Positions 48,733 to 61,177 of a stretch of DNA of 64,000 bases are shown here, piece after piece (positions within the stretch are counted from its first letter, which is position 1; each line of letters begins with the position of its first letter). The DNA is from Ecdyonurus torrentis. Lineage: Eukaryota; Arthropoda; Insecta; Ephemeroptera; Heptageniidae. A program made the position numbers and the translations under genes. The DNA is taken from NCBI GenBank assembly GCA_949318235.1, contig OX439137.1:21818518-21882517 (forward strand), written 5' to 3'. The notes beneath the pieces were generated by a model that was given only the letters and a program-made list of their open reading frames with translations, was not told where the DNA came from and did not search any database.

Positions 48733-49265
48733 CTCAATATATTCATCAGGTAGAAGTTCATCCCATAAGTTATCCCCATCTTCAAGTCCATTTTCAACTT
48801 TAGTTCTTAATTCCACACTTAAGGCCACTCTATACCCATAAGCAACATGTATAACAACTGAACAACTTAAATCTTTAGAAATATCAGAACTAAAAGTAGA
48901 ATTTTGTTCATTTAAAGTTAAATTATAACAAGAATCTACAGTTTCAAAATTAAAACTATAATACATTGGAGATTTTGTAGAAAAATGAATTAAAATATCA
49001 AGTCCATTATTTTCAGGAAAATAAATTTCTTTTTCACGTAATTCTTCTAATTTTCCACATAATTCTTCATCTCTGAATTTTATATATCCATCTGAACATA
49101 GATTTGGGTTTCCAGGTATATTTAGGCGTGTTAGGGTGATTAGAAGTCCTCGACGTGATATTGGTTTAGGTATTCTTAGAGTACAGTCTTGGTATAGAGC
49201 TGAGGTGGCTTCTAAAGAATGCCAGGTGACGTTCTGGTTTTCGTTCTGAAGTTGTAGACTGCATT
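48733..49265 (-). CDS. Exon 1 (first seen): two diverged CUB-like modules
   Basis: Visible residues 1-178. The acceptor is TTCCAG (phase 1) and the donor GTAAGT (phase 0). The first module has the CUB cysteine pattern, with DCTLRI, LCSDGYIKF and ELCGKL. A second begins at DSCYNLTL and continues into exon 2. Both are diverged and lack the clear calcium-binding CUB signature. The upstream in-frame ATG lies in intron sequence before the acceptor, so this is not the first coding exon. A 5' exon with the signal peptide must lie upstream and should end in phase 1. Confidence 0.9.
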
Positions 49266-49351
49266 CTGGAACATAAAACAATGAAATATTTATTTTTGAT
49301 ACTTTATGTTATTTATAATAATGCTACACTCAATAATAATGCTCTCTTCAA

Positions 49352-49441
49352 GTAAACTATGTTCTCTATTCCTAAAATGACGATCAACTTTGGTTATTCA
49401 AATGGAATGCGCATTTTTTGATGCAAGAGAACAGGTTTTAC
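49352..49441. repeat. MITE F, copy 2 (inverse to copy 1)
   Basis: Ends gtaaactatgttctct and aagagaacaggttttac. Internal caaatggaatgcgcattttt is the reverse complement of copy 1 at 19228-19317. 90 bp, just upstream of exon 1. Confidence 0.88.
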
Positions 49442-49479
49442 GAACAATACTATTGTCTTATCAACATGTTACTGTATTT

Positions 49480-49785
49480 TAAAGGGCTAAATCAGAAGAA
49501 AACATTAGTATTTACATCACAAAACACTTGATAGTACTTACATAAATAACATTTATTTTGTCTTAAAACCCAATTGTGATAACAAAAAATTAATTTATGC
49601 AACCTGCACAAAAGTTTCATACTAATTTTTGTCTTTTTCTGATGTCATAAACTGGAAGAGTTACATAAATAGTATATTTTACAGTATTTTACGTTCTGGT
49701 AAAAGTTGTCATCAGTTTTAGAGATGCTATTTTGTATTTAATCATTAAAAAACACATGTTGTTTTATGTGGTCTTTGGCTTTAAT
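49480..49785. repeat. Repeat family H, copy 3
   Basis: Same direction as copy 1: agaaaacattagtatttaca, gcaacctgcacaaaagtttc, tcattaaaaaacacatgttg. About 305 bp. Confidence 0.85.
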
Positions 49786-50550
49786 GGAAAGCATATAAAT
49801 GGAAAAGTGATAAAGTAAAATGATTCTTTATGTGATTTTATATGTATTCTGTGGTTCACATAATTCTTGTACGCTTTAAGCCATTTATGAGGATTATATT
49901 ATGATTATTCATCAGTATATATTTATTATTATTAGTTTAAAAATTGATACATTTTTTTTAAGTTAAAACTGAGCTTTTGAAACCAAAGAATAATATTATA
50001 TAAGTTTACACACAAAATAGACCAAAAATGGCGTGTACTAATAAATTTATTGATTAAATCATAGTGCTAGCTCATAACACCATGTAACCAACTAATTATT
50101 GTTTATGCTTCATTGTTTTAGAATCATTGGTCCTTATACTGTTTTATTCATTATTTATATAATGAACTATTTTAGGTGGAAAGTTATTTTGATTGTCATT
50201 TATTATGTTACTATGAAAACATATAAACAAAAAGAACATCAACAATGTAAAAATAACAACACGAGGGGGAAAAACCGGATACGTGAGCTATCATGAATGA
50301 AGGGAAAGAGAGATAAAGAGTAACAAGTGATGTTGTGAAACATTGGGGGTAGAGAGTAGGAGTGGTATTTTATTTCATTACACGCCCTAATTTTAAATTT
50401 AATAAAACATTCTTTATACGTATAAAGCTAAATAAATTAACAATTATAAGTTTTGGTTGAAGTTTATATCAAGTTATTATAAATTAAAAAGTAGTATTAT
50501 ATTTGATAATGAGATTTACTTTATAAAGGAATCTACTAAAATGGAAAAAT
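49786..50550. other. 5' intron or upstream DNA
   Basis: AT-rich. The plus-strand ORF 50099-50296 lacks support. No exon. Confidence 0.4.
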
Positions 50551-50888
50551 AAAGGAAAAAAACTAATATTTTTAGCGGGTAATTTTATTTCATATTCTAA
50601 AAGAGCATATCGTTCTAAATCGAATTATATACGAATAAACAATTTTTAAGTTTATTAAGTATTTTCCATTAACTTTTGAATATAAAAAATAGCATCACGG
50701 TGTGTATAACTCATGCATGTGGGAATAGAAAAAAATTACCGACTGTGACGTAATTTCGCGACTTTCAAAAATTAATTAAAAATACTTGATGATCTCAAAA
50801 ATTAGAAATTTGCATATTTGTCGATTCAAGATGATAACTTCATTTAAAATATGCAATAAAATTGCCCCCTCATTTTCTTCCTGACTGT
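50551..50888. repeat. MITE family B, copy 6
   Basis: Words gcgggtaattttatttcata, ttctaaaagagcatatcg, gaccgactgtgacgtaattt-like centre, cgattcaagatgataact and gccccctcattttcttcc. The CRE octamer is mutated to TGACGTAA here. Confidence 0.85.
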
Positions 50889-51089
50889 GATAAATATTTT
50901 TTCTCTCTGGAAAATCTTTGTATGAATGCATCAAAACATCGTTATTTATACCATATTGTAAAGCAACTATGCTACATATAGCATGTAATAGTTATGTATA
51001 ACATAATTATTTATTCTTTTACAATTTAGCACTATTAATGTTATATATAGTACATAATAGAAAAACATAAGTTACGTCATTTCTTTTAT

Positions 51090-51395
51090 ACGTTCTTTAT
51101 ATAAATATATATTTGTTATGGTGGTATCTCTATAAGGCACACGAAAAGCATAAATTACGTAATTTATGCTGTATTTATGTTATTATAGCATAAATGATAC
51201 TAAATTAGAAAAACTTAAACAATTATATTGTACACTCCTCCCGAATAAATCTGACCAAAACATTAATCTCTCCAAATGTTAAATATATGGGGAAACTTTA
51301 ACTCAAGAGGTCAGATTTATTCGGGAGGAGTGTATAAAATAGTATTTATGTTATTGTTACATAATAATTTCTTTAAAAAAAACTTATTGTGAAGT
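51090..51395. repeat. MITE family A, copy 9, carrying nested MITE S
   Basis: Words aaaagcataaattacgtaat, gctgtatttatgttattata, gcataaatgatactaaatta. Interrupted at 51229-51336 by MITE S. Confidence 0.75.
51229..51336. repeat. MITE S with perfect 26-bp inverted ends
   Basis: 51231-51256 and 51309-51334 are exact reverse complements, beginning TACACTCCTCCCGAATAAAT. If TA is the target duplication the ends are CACTCC..., a Tc1/mariner-like layout. About 104 bp, no ORF, perfect arms suggesting recent insertion. Confidence 0.93.
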
Positions 51396-52167
51396 AAAGC
51401 CTAGATATTGCTATATAGAGTAAATTTGGCTGAAAATGAACCATGTGCGTATTTTTGTCCTTACACTAGAGTAAAAATTGACATTACATTTTACAGTATA
51501 TTAACTATACTTAAAACAATTTTGATAATGTATTTTCACCGACATACAGAGTTTCCTTCTAAATATCCACATAAACCATTATTGTATTAAATTTCCTTCT
51601 AGAAAATATTCTTTAATCCGATTTCAACTTTTTTTCCCCTTAACAAAAGTTTATAATATAAAATGTCAAAGTTTTGAAAAAAACACTGTAATTTTATACA
51701 TAATGCCACAGTATATAAAAACAAAAAAGGAGGAAAATATTCAGTGTATATTTTATTATAATCCTCTATAGCTTATATATGTTATGAAAATATTGATTGA
51801 TTCTGACATAAAATTTTGATAATCTCTCTCTCTCTCATGTTTTTTACATGAGGTAAAAACTTTTGCGTATAAACACATAGCTTGTTGCTTTTGAGCCATA
51901 TGCGTAATAATCATGCTTTGACCTTTCTTTATCCACTTTATCTCTCTCTCTCTCTCTCTAGTCTCTATACCCTCTCTTTGTCTAATATCTACTCTCTTAT
52001 TCGCATCTTTACTTTAATATATTTATGTTAAAAATGAGAAGAAAAAAAATAAAACTTTAGTATAACTCATTTTTAAGTTAATATTTTTTTACCAATGCGA
52101 TTTAAATGGGATTATGATGTTCTATTAAAAGTTATCCAAATTAATTATGCCTCAAGTAAATTGAACA

Positions 52168-52171
<4 letters not shown>
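51396..52171. other. 5' intron or upstream DNA
   Basis: AT-rich with short CT tracts (51822-51836, 51942-51960). No exon. Confidence 0.4.

Positions 52172-52237
<66 letters not shown>
52172..52237. repeat. (GA)n microsatellite
   Basis: About 65 bases, perfect. Confidence 0.98.
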
Positions 52238-52239
<2 letters not shown>

Positions 52240-52756
52240 CAGGACAATATTGTTAATTTTATCACCAAAAATTAAGGAAAAATGGCATCGTATATAATTT
52301 TACGTAAAATAAAATAATGTTATACTTTTTAATTTTAAAACGAAATACATTGCTTACATAAACTGTACACTAAATAAAAATTAAAAATATACAACGTTTA
52401 TAAAATTTAATAAAGGAGCATTTACATGAAATTTTGAGTTCTATTTTATTATAACATAGACAAACTTTAATAAATAAAATGTAATTGTACCCTAAATAAA
52501 TGAAAATGTATAATATAAGCCTCTTTTTTAGAATATAAAATAAAACATTCTAATGTTATATGATGTATAATAATAAACAAACTACGTTTGTATGTACAAG
52601 TTATTCAGTTGGGAGAACTTTACTTTGAAAATTTATTATATTTTTTATATATCTAATATATATATTTTTTTAGTAAACAAGTGAAGTGGAAAAATAAAAA
52701 GTTCAGACGGTTGGGTAAGTTGGGCTATTTTTGATGTGTTGTGGCTTCAATTTGGA

Positions 52757-52761
<5 letters not shown>

Positions 52762-52842
<81 letters not shown>

Positions 52843-52908
52843 TGGTGGTGGATAAATTGTAGTGGACGTGAGCGTGAAACGTGACGCCTTGTATAGAATT
52901 TACAAGTG

Positions 52909-52979
<71 letters not shown>

Positions 52980-52987
52980 TCTCTCTT
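52762..52987. repeat. Paired (GA)n and (CT)n arrays, inverted
   Basis: (GA)n at 52762-52839 and (CT)n at 52911-52987 are complementary, separated by about 72 bases that include tggtggtggtgg. They could fold as one long hairpin. Minus-strand RERERE/SLSLSL ORF is its translation. Confidence 0.97.
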
Positions 52988-53574
52988 TCCGCTCTAGCAA
53001 AAATTAGTTAATTCTCACTTTCTATACAAGATGTACACAGCAAAATTTAGACATTTCAAGTATTTCTTAACTTTGAAAAAAAAAAAAAAAACGAGTGTGC
53101 TTCATGTAATGAATTACGAGTAAATATATGGTGGTGGATTTCTATTATGACTCAAAACGAGGAAGGTTCAGTATTAACTATTAGCAAAAAAAAAATAATA
53201 ATAATAGTAAATAATTTTTATTTCGAGGCAAAAAAGGTTACTCATATGATCCCTCTGACTTCTTTCCTACGATATTTTTTAGCCAAAGAATTTTATAAAG
53301 GCCCGCGCAGCTGTCTTATTTTATTTAATATTAAATAAATTTAAGAAAATAAGCTGCTGTGATTGGCTGAGAGTTGACTCTATGATGCATTTATGATTTA
53401 ATGATAATTTCAACACTTTCATTTTTCATCATTCATTATTTCTATGGTGACTTACTCTGCATTTATTACAAGCAATTAGGACATCATGAACATGATGTAT
53501 ATACATAAACAATTAAATTTCTAAAAGTGTATAAACTCCTCCTTCGTAATGAGTAAGAAGAAACTGTTTCAGAA

Positions 53575-53709
53575 TGGACCACTTGCAACGAACGAACTGT
53601 TTGAATTTGAACTAATAAATTTAAATATTCTTAATTCATTTCTTATGGGAAAATCGTTTTCACTTACACTTTGCAACAATTCAAACCATTTCATTGCAAG
53701 TGTTCACTG
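53575..53709. repeat. MITE M, copy 1
   Basis: Ends tggaccacttgcaacgaacg and tttcattgcaagtgttcact, inverted. Internal ttcttaattcatttcttatg. About 135 bp. Confidence 0.85.
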
Positions 53710-54261
53710 GTGTCAATTGAAAGTATAAACGTTTTTTTTCTACTTTCAGAAGTTTTGTACTTTTTGAAATGTTGATCACTGATTCTCTCTCTCTCTCTCT
53801 CCCTCTCTCTCTCTCTCTCATGCACCTTTTTCTTTATTTTTAGTGTGTATAGCGTGTATAACAAGATTGAAAATTCTACACATGAAGTTAGTTTTTTCTC
53901 TCTCTTCTCCAGACACTCTGACCGCTCTAAATTTATCTCCTTTCAAATTCGTTGAGCCAGCTACTTTTTCTCATTTTGATTGAACGTGAGTTTTGAAATT
54001 ACACCTTGGTACACAATTTTTGCAACAATATCAAATTATACAACACAAAAGTAAACATATCAAATTGATTGATGGTGATTGTTGAGTTATAGGCAAATTA
54101 TTTATAACTTTAATTAAAATTTATGAAACTCTGTCGCAGCAGTGAGCAGTATTTATTGTACTGGTTAATAATAATTGATTGATAACTATGTCAGAATTAT
54201 GGTACGATAAAACAGAATTTTTATTTATTTAATTGATGAATTGTTTTTTAATTTTTTTTAT

Positions 54262-54668
54262 ACAAAGTAACTTTATTGTATATTCTAAAAGTATACATTG
54301 TCATGAATTAATAGAAGTGCGAATTTCTAATTTTTTTAGTTCATAAAGTATTTTTAATTATAATATTTGAAAGTTGCGATTAGTAACTTTTCCTATGCCC
54401 ACATGCATAATTTACCTGCCGTGACGTCATTTTTCGATTTTCAAAAATGATAGACCACTTGCAATGAAAGAATTTTTTAAAATAATTTGAAATATTCTTA
54501 ATACATTTCTTATAGAAAAATTGTTTTCAGTTACTTGTTCCAACAATTAAAAACATTTTATTTTATTGCATGTGGTCCATTAAAATATTTAATGAATTTG
54601 AGAATTGGAAATTTGCATACCAATCGATTCAGAACGATATTCTCTCTTTCTCTCTTCTTCCTCATTGT
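54262..54668. repeat. MITE family B, copy 7, carrying nested MITE M
   Basis: Words tatattctaaaagtatacat, tgaattaatagaagtgcgaa, tgccgtgacgtcatttttcg, then after the insert aatcgattcagaacgatatt. TGACGTCA at 54422. Confidence 0.85.
54453..54578. repeat. MITE M, copy 2 (nested in B copy 7)
   Basis: Ends gaccacttgcaatgaaagaa and gcatgtggtcc, with internal atattcttaatacatttctt matching copy 1. It splits the B element. Confidence 0.85.
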
Positions 54669-54774
54669 AAATTATGGTTTAAAAAATAGAAATTGCATTG
54701 ATTTATTAAAAACTGCAAAGGCAGAAATATCTGATTTTTTGCACATTCATACTTTGGGATACAAGACTTGAAAT

Positions 54775-54975
54775 ATTGTAACTTTTTAATACAACAATTT
54801 TAAATTACGATTTTCATAAATTATACATTTAAAGACCACATGTTGCTATCATGTATTTTTTGTCGTATCTGATGAGCATGGGTTCTGAAATTTTTATAAT
54901 CTCTATTTTTTATTATCGACTTTCATGAGATCACAAAGTAGAGGACTAAATTTTAAATTTTTGAAATACGAGCTA
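54775..54975. repeat. Possible diverged relative of element N
   Basis: Words gatgagcatgggttctgaaa and tttgaaatacgag recall the interior of the sequence at 39960-40150 and of N. No ends visible. Tentative. Confidence 0.35.
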
Positions 54976-55114
54976 TACTTTTTTTTTTATTCTAAAGATA
55001 AAAGAAAGATAAACGCTTTCGTTTCAATAAAGAAAGTCATTTTAATATTGATTAATGTATTTTACATTAACACAACTTAAAAGTGTAATTTGCATGTGGT
55101 TATAAGAAAAGAAA

Positions 55115-55265
55115 AAAAAAAGTAAAAAAAAAAAAAAAAAAAGCCCGAGGCTTTTAAATTGTAAGTTACCGGGTGATGACCGCACGACTCCGGGCATTTA
55201 TGTAATTGACTTGCGCGGTGACCCTTATTATTCCATAACGTTATATTACTCTTTTCCTTATAAAA
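55115..55265. other. GC-richer island next to poly-A
   Basis: After an A-run (55122-55142), cccgaggcttttaaattgta and gaccgcacgactccgggcat stand out from AT-rich surroundings. Possibly a truncated retroelement 3' end on the minus strand (A-run as its T-complement does not fit cleanly). Unassigned. Confidence 0.3.
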
Positions 55266-55760
55266 CAAAGTACAGTAAAATTTGAGATAATACGAATTTC
55301 AATTTTTAATACGTAACTTGCACTTAGGTGACATGTTCAAATAGATAAATACATTGCTTAGTATAAATGTAATTCGTTATACCTTGTCAAATAATAATTC
55401 AATTAATAATCAACTATACACCTGTATTAAAAATTAACACCGTATACATAGCTTATACGTTATAATAATAGGGCTATTTTAACATATAAGAAAAAAATGG
55501 TAATGGCAAATGTGGTATTAACTTGCACCTTTACAAAATAGTCACAAAAAGGTCTAATCATATCAAAAATTAGAAAGGTGCTGATAGGTGCTATGAAATC
55601 GTACATACGAGTCAATAAAGTATATAAATATACCTGAACCAATGGCCAACTTCAGGTTACCTGTTTAACTCAGGTCACCTTTTACAAATTTAAATGAGTG
55701 AACTTCCTAAATAAATACAGCTACAGTCTAGCATCCAAATTAACAGCCTCGGCATCTTTT

Positions 55761-55791
<31 letters not shown>

Positions 55792-56984
55792 ACTGAGGAA
55801 TTGGTATTGAAAGAAATAACATAAGATAACAGTTGACTAAGTAGGCTCATTAAAATCATGTTTTATGTTCTTTTTAATATCGTTTCAATTTCAACCAAAA
55901 ATCAAACCAGAATAAAAGATATAGATTTTTAATTTACACATTTTTTAAGCTGAGCAAAAATAGAATAATTTTTTTAAAATTTCTTATAAATTTTTTAAAA
56001 AATATCAGTATTTTCAATAAATGATTTATTTCCAATATAATTTTCCTTCTAACTTTTCAACTACACTTTTATACCAAGTTCAAAAAAAGGCTTACTTTTG
56101 ATGCCTAATGTAACATTTTTTTTTTTTTTTATCTTGAAAATGACATTAAGAAAAATTTGTTCTTCTTTCATCATTTGTAAGCTTTTTATCTTTCAAATCT
56201 CTCTTCTTCTTTTTCTCTCTCTTACTTTGAAATTTCTATATTTACATTTCTTTTTTCTTTAAAATTCTTCTTTTTTTTTCCAGACATTTTTTACTTCTTC
56301 TTTTTCACAAATGATGCGAGTAGGATTACATACATATTACGTCTGAGAAGAGAGAAAAAAAAAACTGCTAAAAAATTCAACTGCGATAAAGCAAAAATTT
56401 ATTGGCTTCTTTTTGCTTTTAAAATATGTTACATTTTTTTTAGCTTTCTGTTACAGATTTTTACAGAAGAAATTATTGATTTTTTTTTCGTATAAATATT
56501 GATTCTTGATTAGGTATATAAATAATAAATTATACATTTTGAAAAGCTGTGTTATTTCATGAATAATTCTCAGATCTCAAGAACTATTTACAAAGGAGAA
56601 AATGTGGTTTTCAAATATCATGTGTTTGTAACACAAAGCAAACTAAATATTTTTTCTTCATGGTTTTGAAAACCAAACACTTTTACAAAAACATGGTGTT
56701 GACTTTTAAAGTCCCTATGATCCCTTCCTTTATGTTTATCATTTTTATTTATCACATTATATTAAATGTATTTAATATTTAAAGTCAGTTTGAAAAAAAT
56801 ATTTCATATTTTTGTTTCAAGAAATTGTTTTAATTTTTAATCATATGAACTAATATGATTTATTTATTATTTTCACGTGTAAAAAGTTTTTTTTTTTTTT
56901 AACCAAACTTACAGAAGGTACCACTGACCCTACATTTTTACCTGAGACTTCTGAAACCCAGTTATTTGACTTACGCTCTTCTAT
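55266..56984. other. 5' intron or upstream DNA
   Basis: AT-rich, T-runs at 55767-55790 and 56118-56130, TTC-rich at 56190-56300. No exon. Confidence 0.4.
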
Positions 56985-57240
56985 GGCGGCCTTGGCTTAC
57001 TAAATTCTTCCTGGCATACACCTTTACAGATCGAGAGACATATAGTAACCTCGGTCAAGAAGGTGGTAGTGGAATACCTTGAGATATCACTTCCGACTCC
57101 CGAATACACCATGTATTCCCAGTGGACAGAGCGTATAAAGCTTGTAAATGTGAATACTTTGCCTCTACTGGGAATCGAACACATGGTCTCTTGCGGACGA
57201 GTCAGACTCGCATCCACTAGACCCCATTCGAATGCCAAAG
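56985..57240 (-). mobile_element. SINE family 3 with intact A and B boxes
   Basis: On the minus strand GGGGTCTAGTGGATGCGAGT (A box TAGTGGATGCG) and GTGTTCGATTCCC (B box) are spaced as in a tRNA. A non-tRNA body follows (gtccactgggaatacatgg, gtattcgggagtcggaag). About 255 bp. The ORFs on both strands here are fortuitous. Not a tRNA gene: no paired acceptor stem. Confidence 0.85.
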
Positions 57241-58617
57241 TGATTTTTATAGAATATTAAAATCTGATTATGTCAACAATGCACTGATGTTTTTTAATTG
57301 TAGTTAAGGTATTTCTGTAGATAGGCAATCCAAAGAGAATATCGTTATTCAATTTTCTGTTGCCTTTAATTTTATTTTATCCTTGAAGTTATATTTTGTT
57401 GCCCATTTGATCAAGGTAATTTTGACCCGCAATACACGTCTCCAGCTGAACAGTACTTTTCAGCGGGAATCCTCTCTGGAGTACATAGGTTATCTACTTA
57501 CAGTAATTGTAGTTATGCTATTAATTTGACTGACATATAGATGGAAAATAAATAAAATAATTTTAAAATTGATCGTTATGAAATGAATGTAAAATTTCAC
57601 ACCAACTTATTTCAAAATCTTTCATGGTAAAGTATATTTTATAAATTTTTCCTTCCTCTTGGTTCAAAATACCAATGTGAAAAAATATCAAATAATGCAG
57701 CTGATGGTCACTTTTTTTAAACAAAACTGATGTCGTTTACTGATTTCACCCTTTAAATATATTTCCTTAAATATATATTCACACTCGATAAAAATGTCAT
57801 TAAAATTCTTTAAAAATGTCCCAATTTTAAAAATATATAAAATAAAAGTTATTAAAATGACTTATGCGAACATAAAAAATTTCAAATAAAAACGTAAATT
57901 TAAAATTATCTAAAAAGTAATAAATATAAAATAATAAAGTGCCCTTTTTATTTAAATATGTAAAAAATATATTTACTGTGTTAAATATTATTCTGTTCGT
58001 TTAATAATAACAAATGTTCTATTAAATTTTATTATTTTCCAATATTATTCAAATAACAATATAAAAAACGTTGATAACCGATATGCTCATGATCAATATT
58101 TATATGGCAAATAGTGTAACATAAATAATATTTAGAAAACGTATAAATATAAATTTGATCTCATTAGGTTTTTTATGGAGATTTGTTCAATTGCGCGTTT
58201 CTGCTGTATTTGAGTATACAAATAAATTTTCTAATGGAAAATTTCCACTCATATTAAAGAGCCAATATTTTTTTTGGTCAGGAATACACAGGCTAGCATA
58301 GGGAAAACGTAATTTTTATTTTTTTTTATAGCAAAAAAAGCTTCAAATCTCAACTTAAGCCATATTTCTAGGTTTTAATAAGCTGCAAGAATATCATAAA
58401 AATGTTTAAAGCCAAAATAAATGATTATTTTTGCAATAAATTAGGTAAAATTATGTTTTCTTTAGGCTGAACAATGCATTAGGCACCACAAACATGCTGG
58501 CAAAGCGGAAGGATATGCAACGGGTCTTAGGAAAACACGTATTAGAAAGAAATGTACTAGCTTAAATTTAGCAATTAAAAATAAAATAACTTACGTTGCA
58601 CTATAGCGGAATAGTTT
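57241..58617. other. 5' intron or upstream DNA
   Basis: AT-rich, apart from a short less AT-rich piece at 57425-57490. No exon or element recognised. Confidence 0.4.
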
Positions 58618-58735
58618 ACTTTAGTGTACGGAAGAAATAAATTACGTAATTTATGCTGCATTTATGTCATTATAGCATAAATGATGCGAAATTAGAACAA
58701 AATAAATAATTATGCCATAGACCATAATATTGAAA
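58618..58735. repeat. MITE family A, copy 10 (half)
   Basis: Starts gtacggaagaaataaattac and reads gctgcatttatgtcattata, gcataaatgatgcg, then stops where family H copy 4 begins. Confidence 0.8.
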
Positions 58736-59070
58736 GCCTTAGGTCATATGAATACATGCGCTTTTTAATGAATAAACACAAAATGGGATTTCCAAAAGTA
58801 ATGACAAAATATGTGGTCCCACAAGACATCGTAAAAATACTTTAAATTATGCTATTTACGCGACGTCTTGTTTTTGATGTCAGAAATAGCCAAAAATTAG
58901 TATGAAATTGTTATGCGGGTTGCATAAGTTGAAAGTTTCTGATCACTGCTACGGTGCTACAGTTGGGTTTTGAGACAAACTAATGTTATTATGTAAATCC
59001 CGTCAAGGGTTTTGTGCTATAAATATAGTTTAGTAATGTTTTCTTCTGGTATATTTCTTTAATATTTATT
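58736..59070. repeat. Repeat family H, copy 4
   Basis: Words tttttaatgaataaacacaa, gacatcgtaaaaatacttta, atgcgggttgcataagttga, gatcactgctacggtgctac. About 335 bp. Followed at once by family J copy 3. Confidence 0.85.
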
Positions 59071-59107
59071 TTGTAATGCAAAACTATATTATAAAACTGC
59101 AAACTAG

Positions 59108-59416
59108 TTATAGGGTGTATGCGGATGACGTCATATTTATTGCGCTTGGAGGCCATACTGGAGTAGTGCATAACATTACTCAGCATAGAACAAACTTCGT
59201 TTAAGCCAATTTTCTTTGGGAAATTGGTTCATTTTTTGTTATTGTTATTTTTTCACATACTTGAGATACTAATTCAACATATTTACAGCATTAATGCTCT
59301 CAAAAATATTGCTTAGTGGTTTTGAACTGGCAAAATGATTTATTTTCCTATACCACCCATGTTATTGAGTTATCCAACATGGCGTCGACTTTAACATGAA
59401 TGCATGGACCCTATAC
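59108..59416. repeat. Repeat family J, copy 3 (inverted)
   Basis: Reverse complement of copies 1-2: tatagggtgtatgcggatga at left, gactttaacatgaatgcatg and gaccctata at right. TGACGTCA at 59126. Confidence 0.85.
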
Positions 59417-59708
59417 TCGTAGTATTTTACACACAGTTTTTATATTTTTATTTTATTATGAAATAATATTGATGTTATACCTAAATAATATTTGAGCATA
59501 GATAACATAGTTAATCTTCAAAATTTACCAACTTAATTAAAAAGGACTTTAATTAAATTATTTTCTATAAGCCATAGAGAAAGTGTAATAATAAAAAAAC
59601 GATATACTTTGACATTTTAGTTTGAAAAGCTTTTCTCTTTATATATAAACCTTATATTAACAGAGATAAACATGTACTGGAACTTTGTTAAAGTTTCTAC
59701 CTTTGAAC

Positions 59709-59745
<37 letters not shown>

Positions 59746-60237
59746 TTTTATACTCTTTTTTTTTCAATTTAGCAAAAGTTTTTTTTTTCTCCAATTCAAT
59801 TCATTATTGATCAAAATACCATTTGGTTGACAGTAATGATTATAAAAAGGACGTATTTACAAATTAAATTAAATCTTACATAATAGAGTAAGAATTACTA
59901 AAGAAATTTTTTAGTTAATCTGGTTCTTTTCATCATTTTTTTTTACCTTATTGTAGAAAAATAAATTTATTTTTTAAGAGATAAAAACTGAACCATACTA
60001 AATTTGAAGATTTTTTTTAAGTAAAGTTTTTTTATGATTAATTTTTATATAATGGTACGTAAAATATCTTATTAGGTATAAAATAGAGCTGAAGTGGTCT
60101 ACTGTTTGTATTTAAATTTATTGTTCAATTTTATAAAAATTGAAATTCATGACTTTATAAATATACAAAAAATCATAAACACAAGAAGAAGAATAAATAA
60201 TGACAAAATTAACAATTATTGAAAAAAAAAAAACATT
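59417..60237. other. 5' intron or upstream DNA
   Basis: AT-rich with a T-run at 59711-59742. No exon. Confidence 0.4.
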
Positions 60238-60359
60238 TGTAGCTCTGGTCAAAAGTTTGAGAACGATTTGCACAGGCAACCCGCAACCAAATGTTATCTT
60301 ATGAGAAAACGCAGCGGTTGCCGCTGCCCCGTTCTTAAACTTTTGGCCAGAGCTGTACA
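60238..60359. repeat. MITE T: Tc1/mariner-type ends
   Basis: Left gtagctctggtcaaaagttt and right aacttttggccagagctgta, inverted for about 26 bp with gagaacg / cgttctta inward. TA at the ends fits a Tc1/mariner target. About 118 bp, no transposase. Confidence 0.88.
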
Positions 60360-60361
60360 GT

Positions 60362-60850
60362 ACTTAAAGTCATACTGTAAAATAAACCACATAAAACAAC
60401 ATGTTCTTTTTAATGATTAAACACTAAAATGGGATCTCCAAAACTGATGACAATTTTTAGTAGAATGTAAATGTTGAACCACAAGTGAGCGTGAAAATAC
60501 TGTAAAGTATGCTATTTACGTGACAATTCCTGTTCATGACTTCAGAAACAAACAAACAAATTAGTATGAAAATGTTGTGTGAGTTGCATGATGGTCTGTT
60601 CACAATGTCGCGAAAATTCACTTTACTCTTACGTGAAGATACGAAAATCAATGTTATTTTAATTCTTACGTGGAAGTTACGTAAAAGTTACGTAAATTCA
60701 CGCGTCATTGTGAACAGTCTTTAAGGTGACATTTTCTAATTACTGCTACGGTTATTTATGTAAGTCCCATAAAATTAATTTTTTGTGATGTAAGCTTAAT
60801 ATGTTTTTTTTTCTGGTCTATTCCTTTAAGTTTATAATTATAATATCTAC
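60362..60850. repeat. Repeat family H, copy 5, carrying nested MITE I
   Basis: Words ccacataaaacaacatgttc, gcgtgaaaatactgtaaagt before the insert, attactgctacgg and tttctggtctattcctttaa after it. Split at 60592-60722. Confidence 0.85.
60592..60722. repeat. MITE I, copy 2 (nested in H copy 5)
   Basis: Ends ggtctgttcacaatgtcgcg and cgcgtcattgtgaacagtct, internal cttacgtgaagatacgaaaa. 131 bp, longer than copy 1. Confidence 0.88.
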
Positions 60851-61177
60851 ACAAGTTTATAATTACTATAATATTTCATGATAAAAATGCACATTTGCTG
60901 TTGAGTAACTAGTACAATTACACCAGAGTAATTATAAGTTATAAACTCGGTACATAATGTGTAATTGTTTTCTTGAAAGTGCATTTTTCATTGTATTATT
61001 ATTACTATTGTTATAGTAAACATTTTGTAAATAATGTTTTAATTATAAAAATACACTGAAAGATTTTTTAACAATTTACGAAAAAAAAAAAATAAATAAA
61101 AAAAATGCCATACTATGCTATGCGCTATTTAAAAATTTACATTTTATTTTCAATGCTGTTCGTATAAAAAATACCAA

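Noticed and set aside
57170..57240. Possible functional tRNA gene
   Set aside because: A and B boxes are good, but no paired acceptor stem is present and a non-tRNA SINE body follows.
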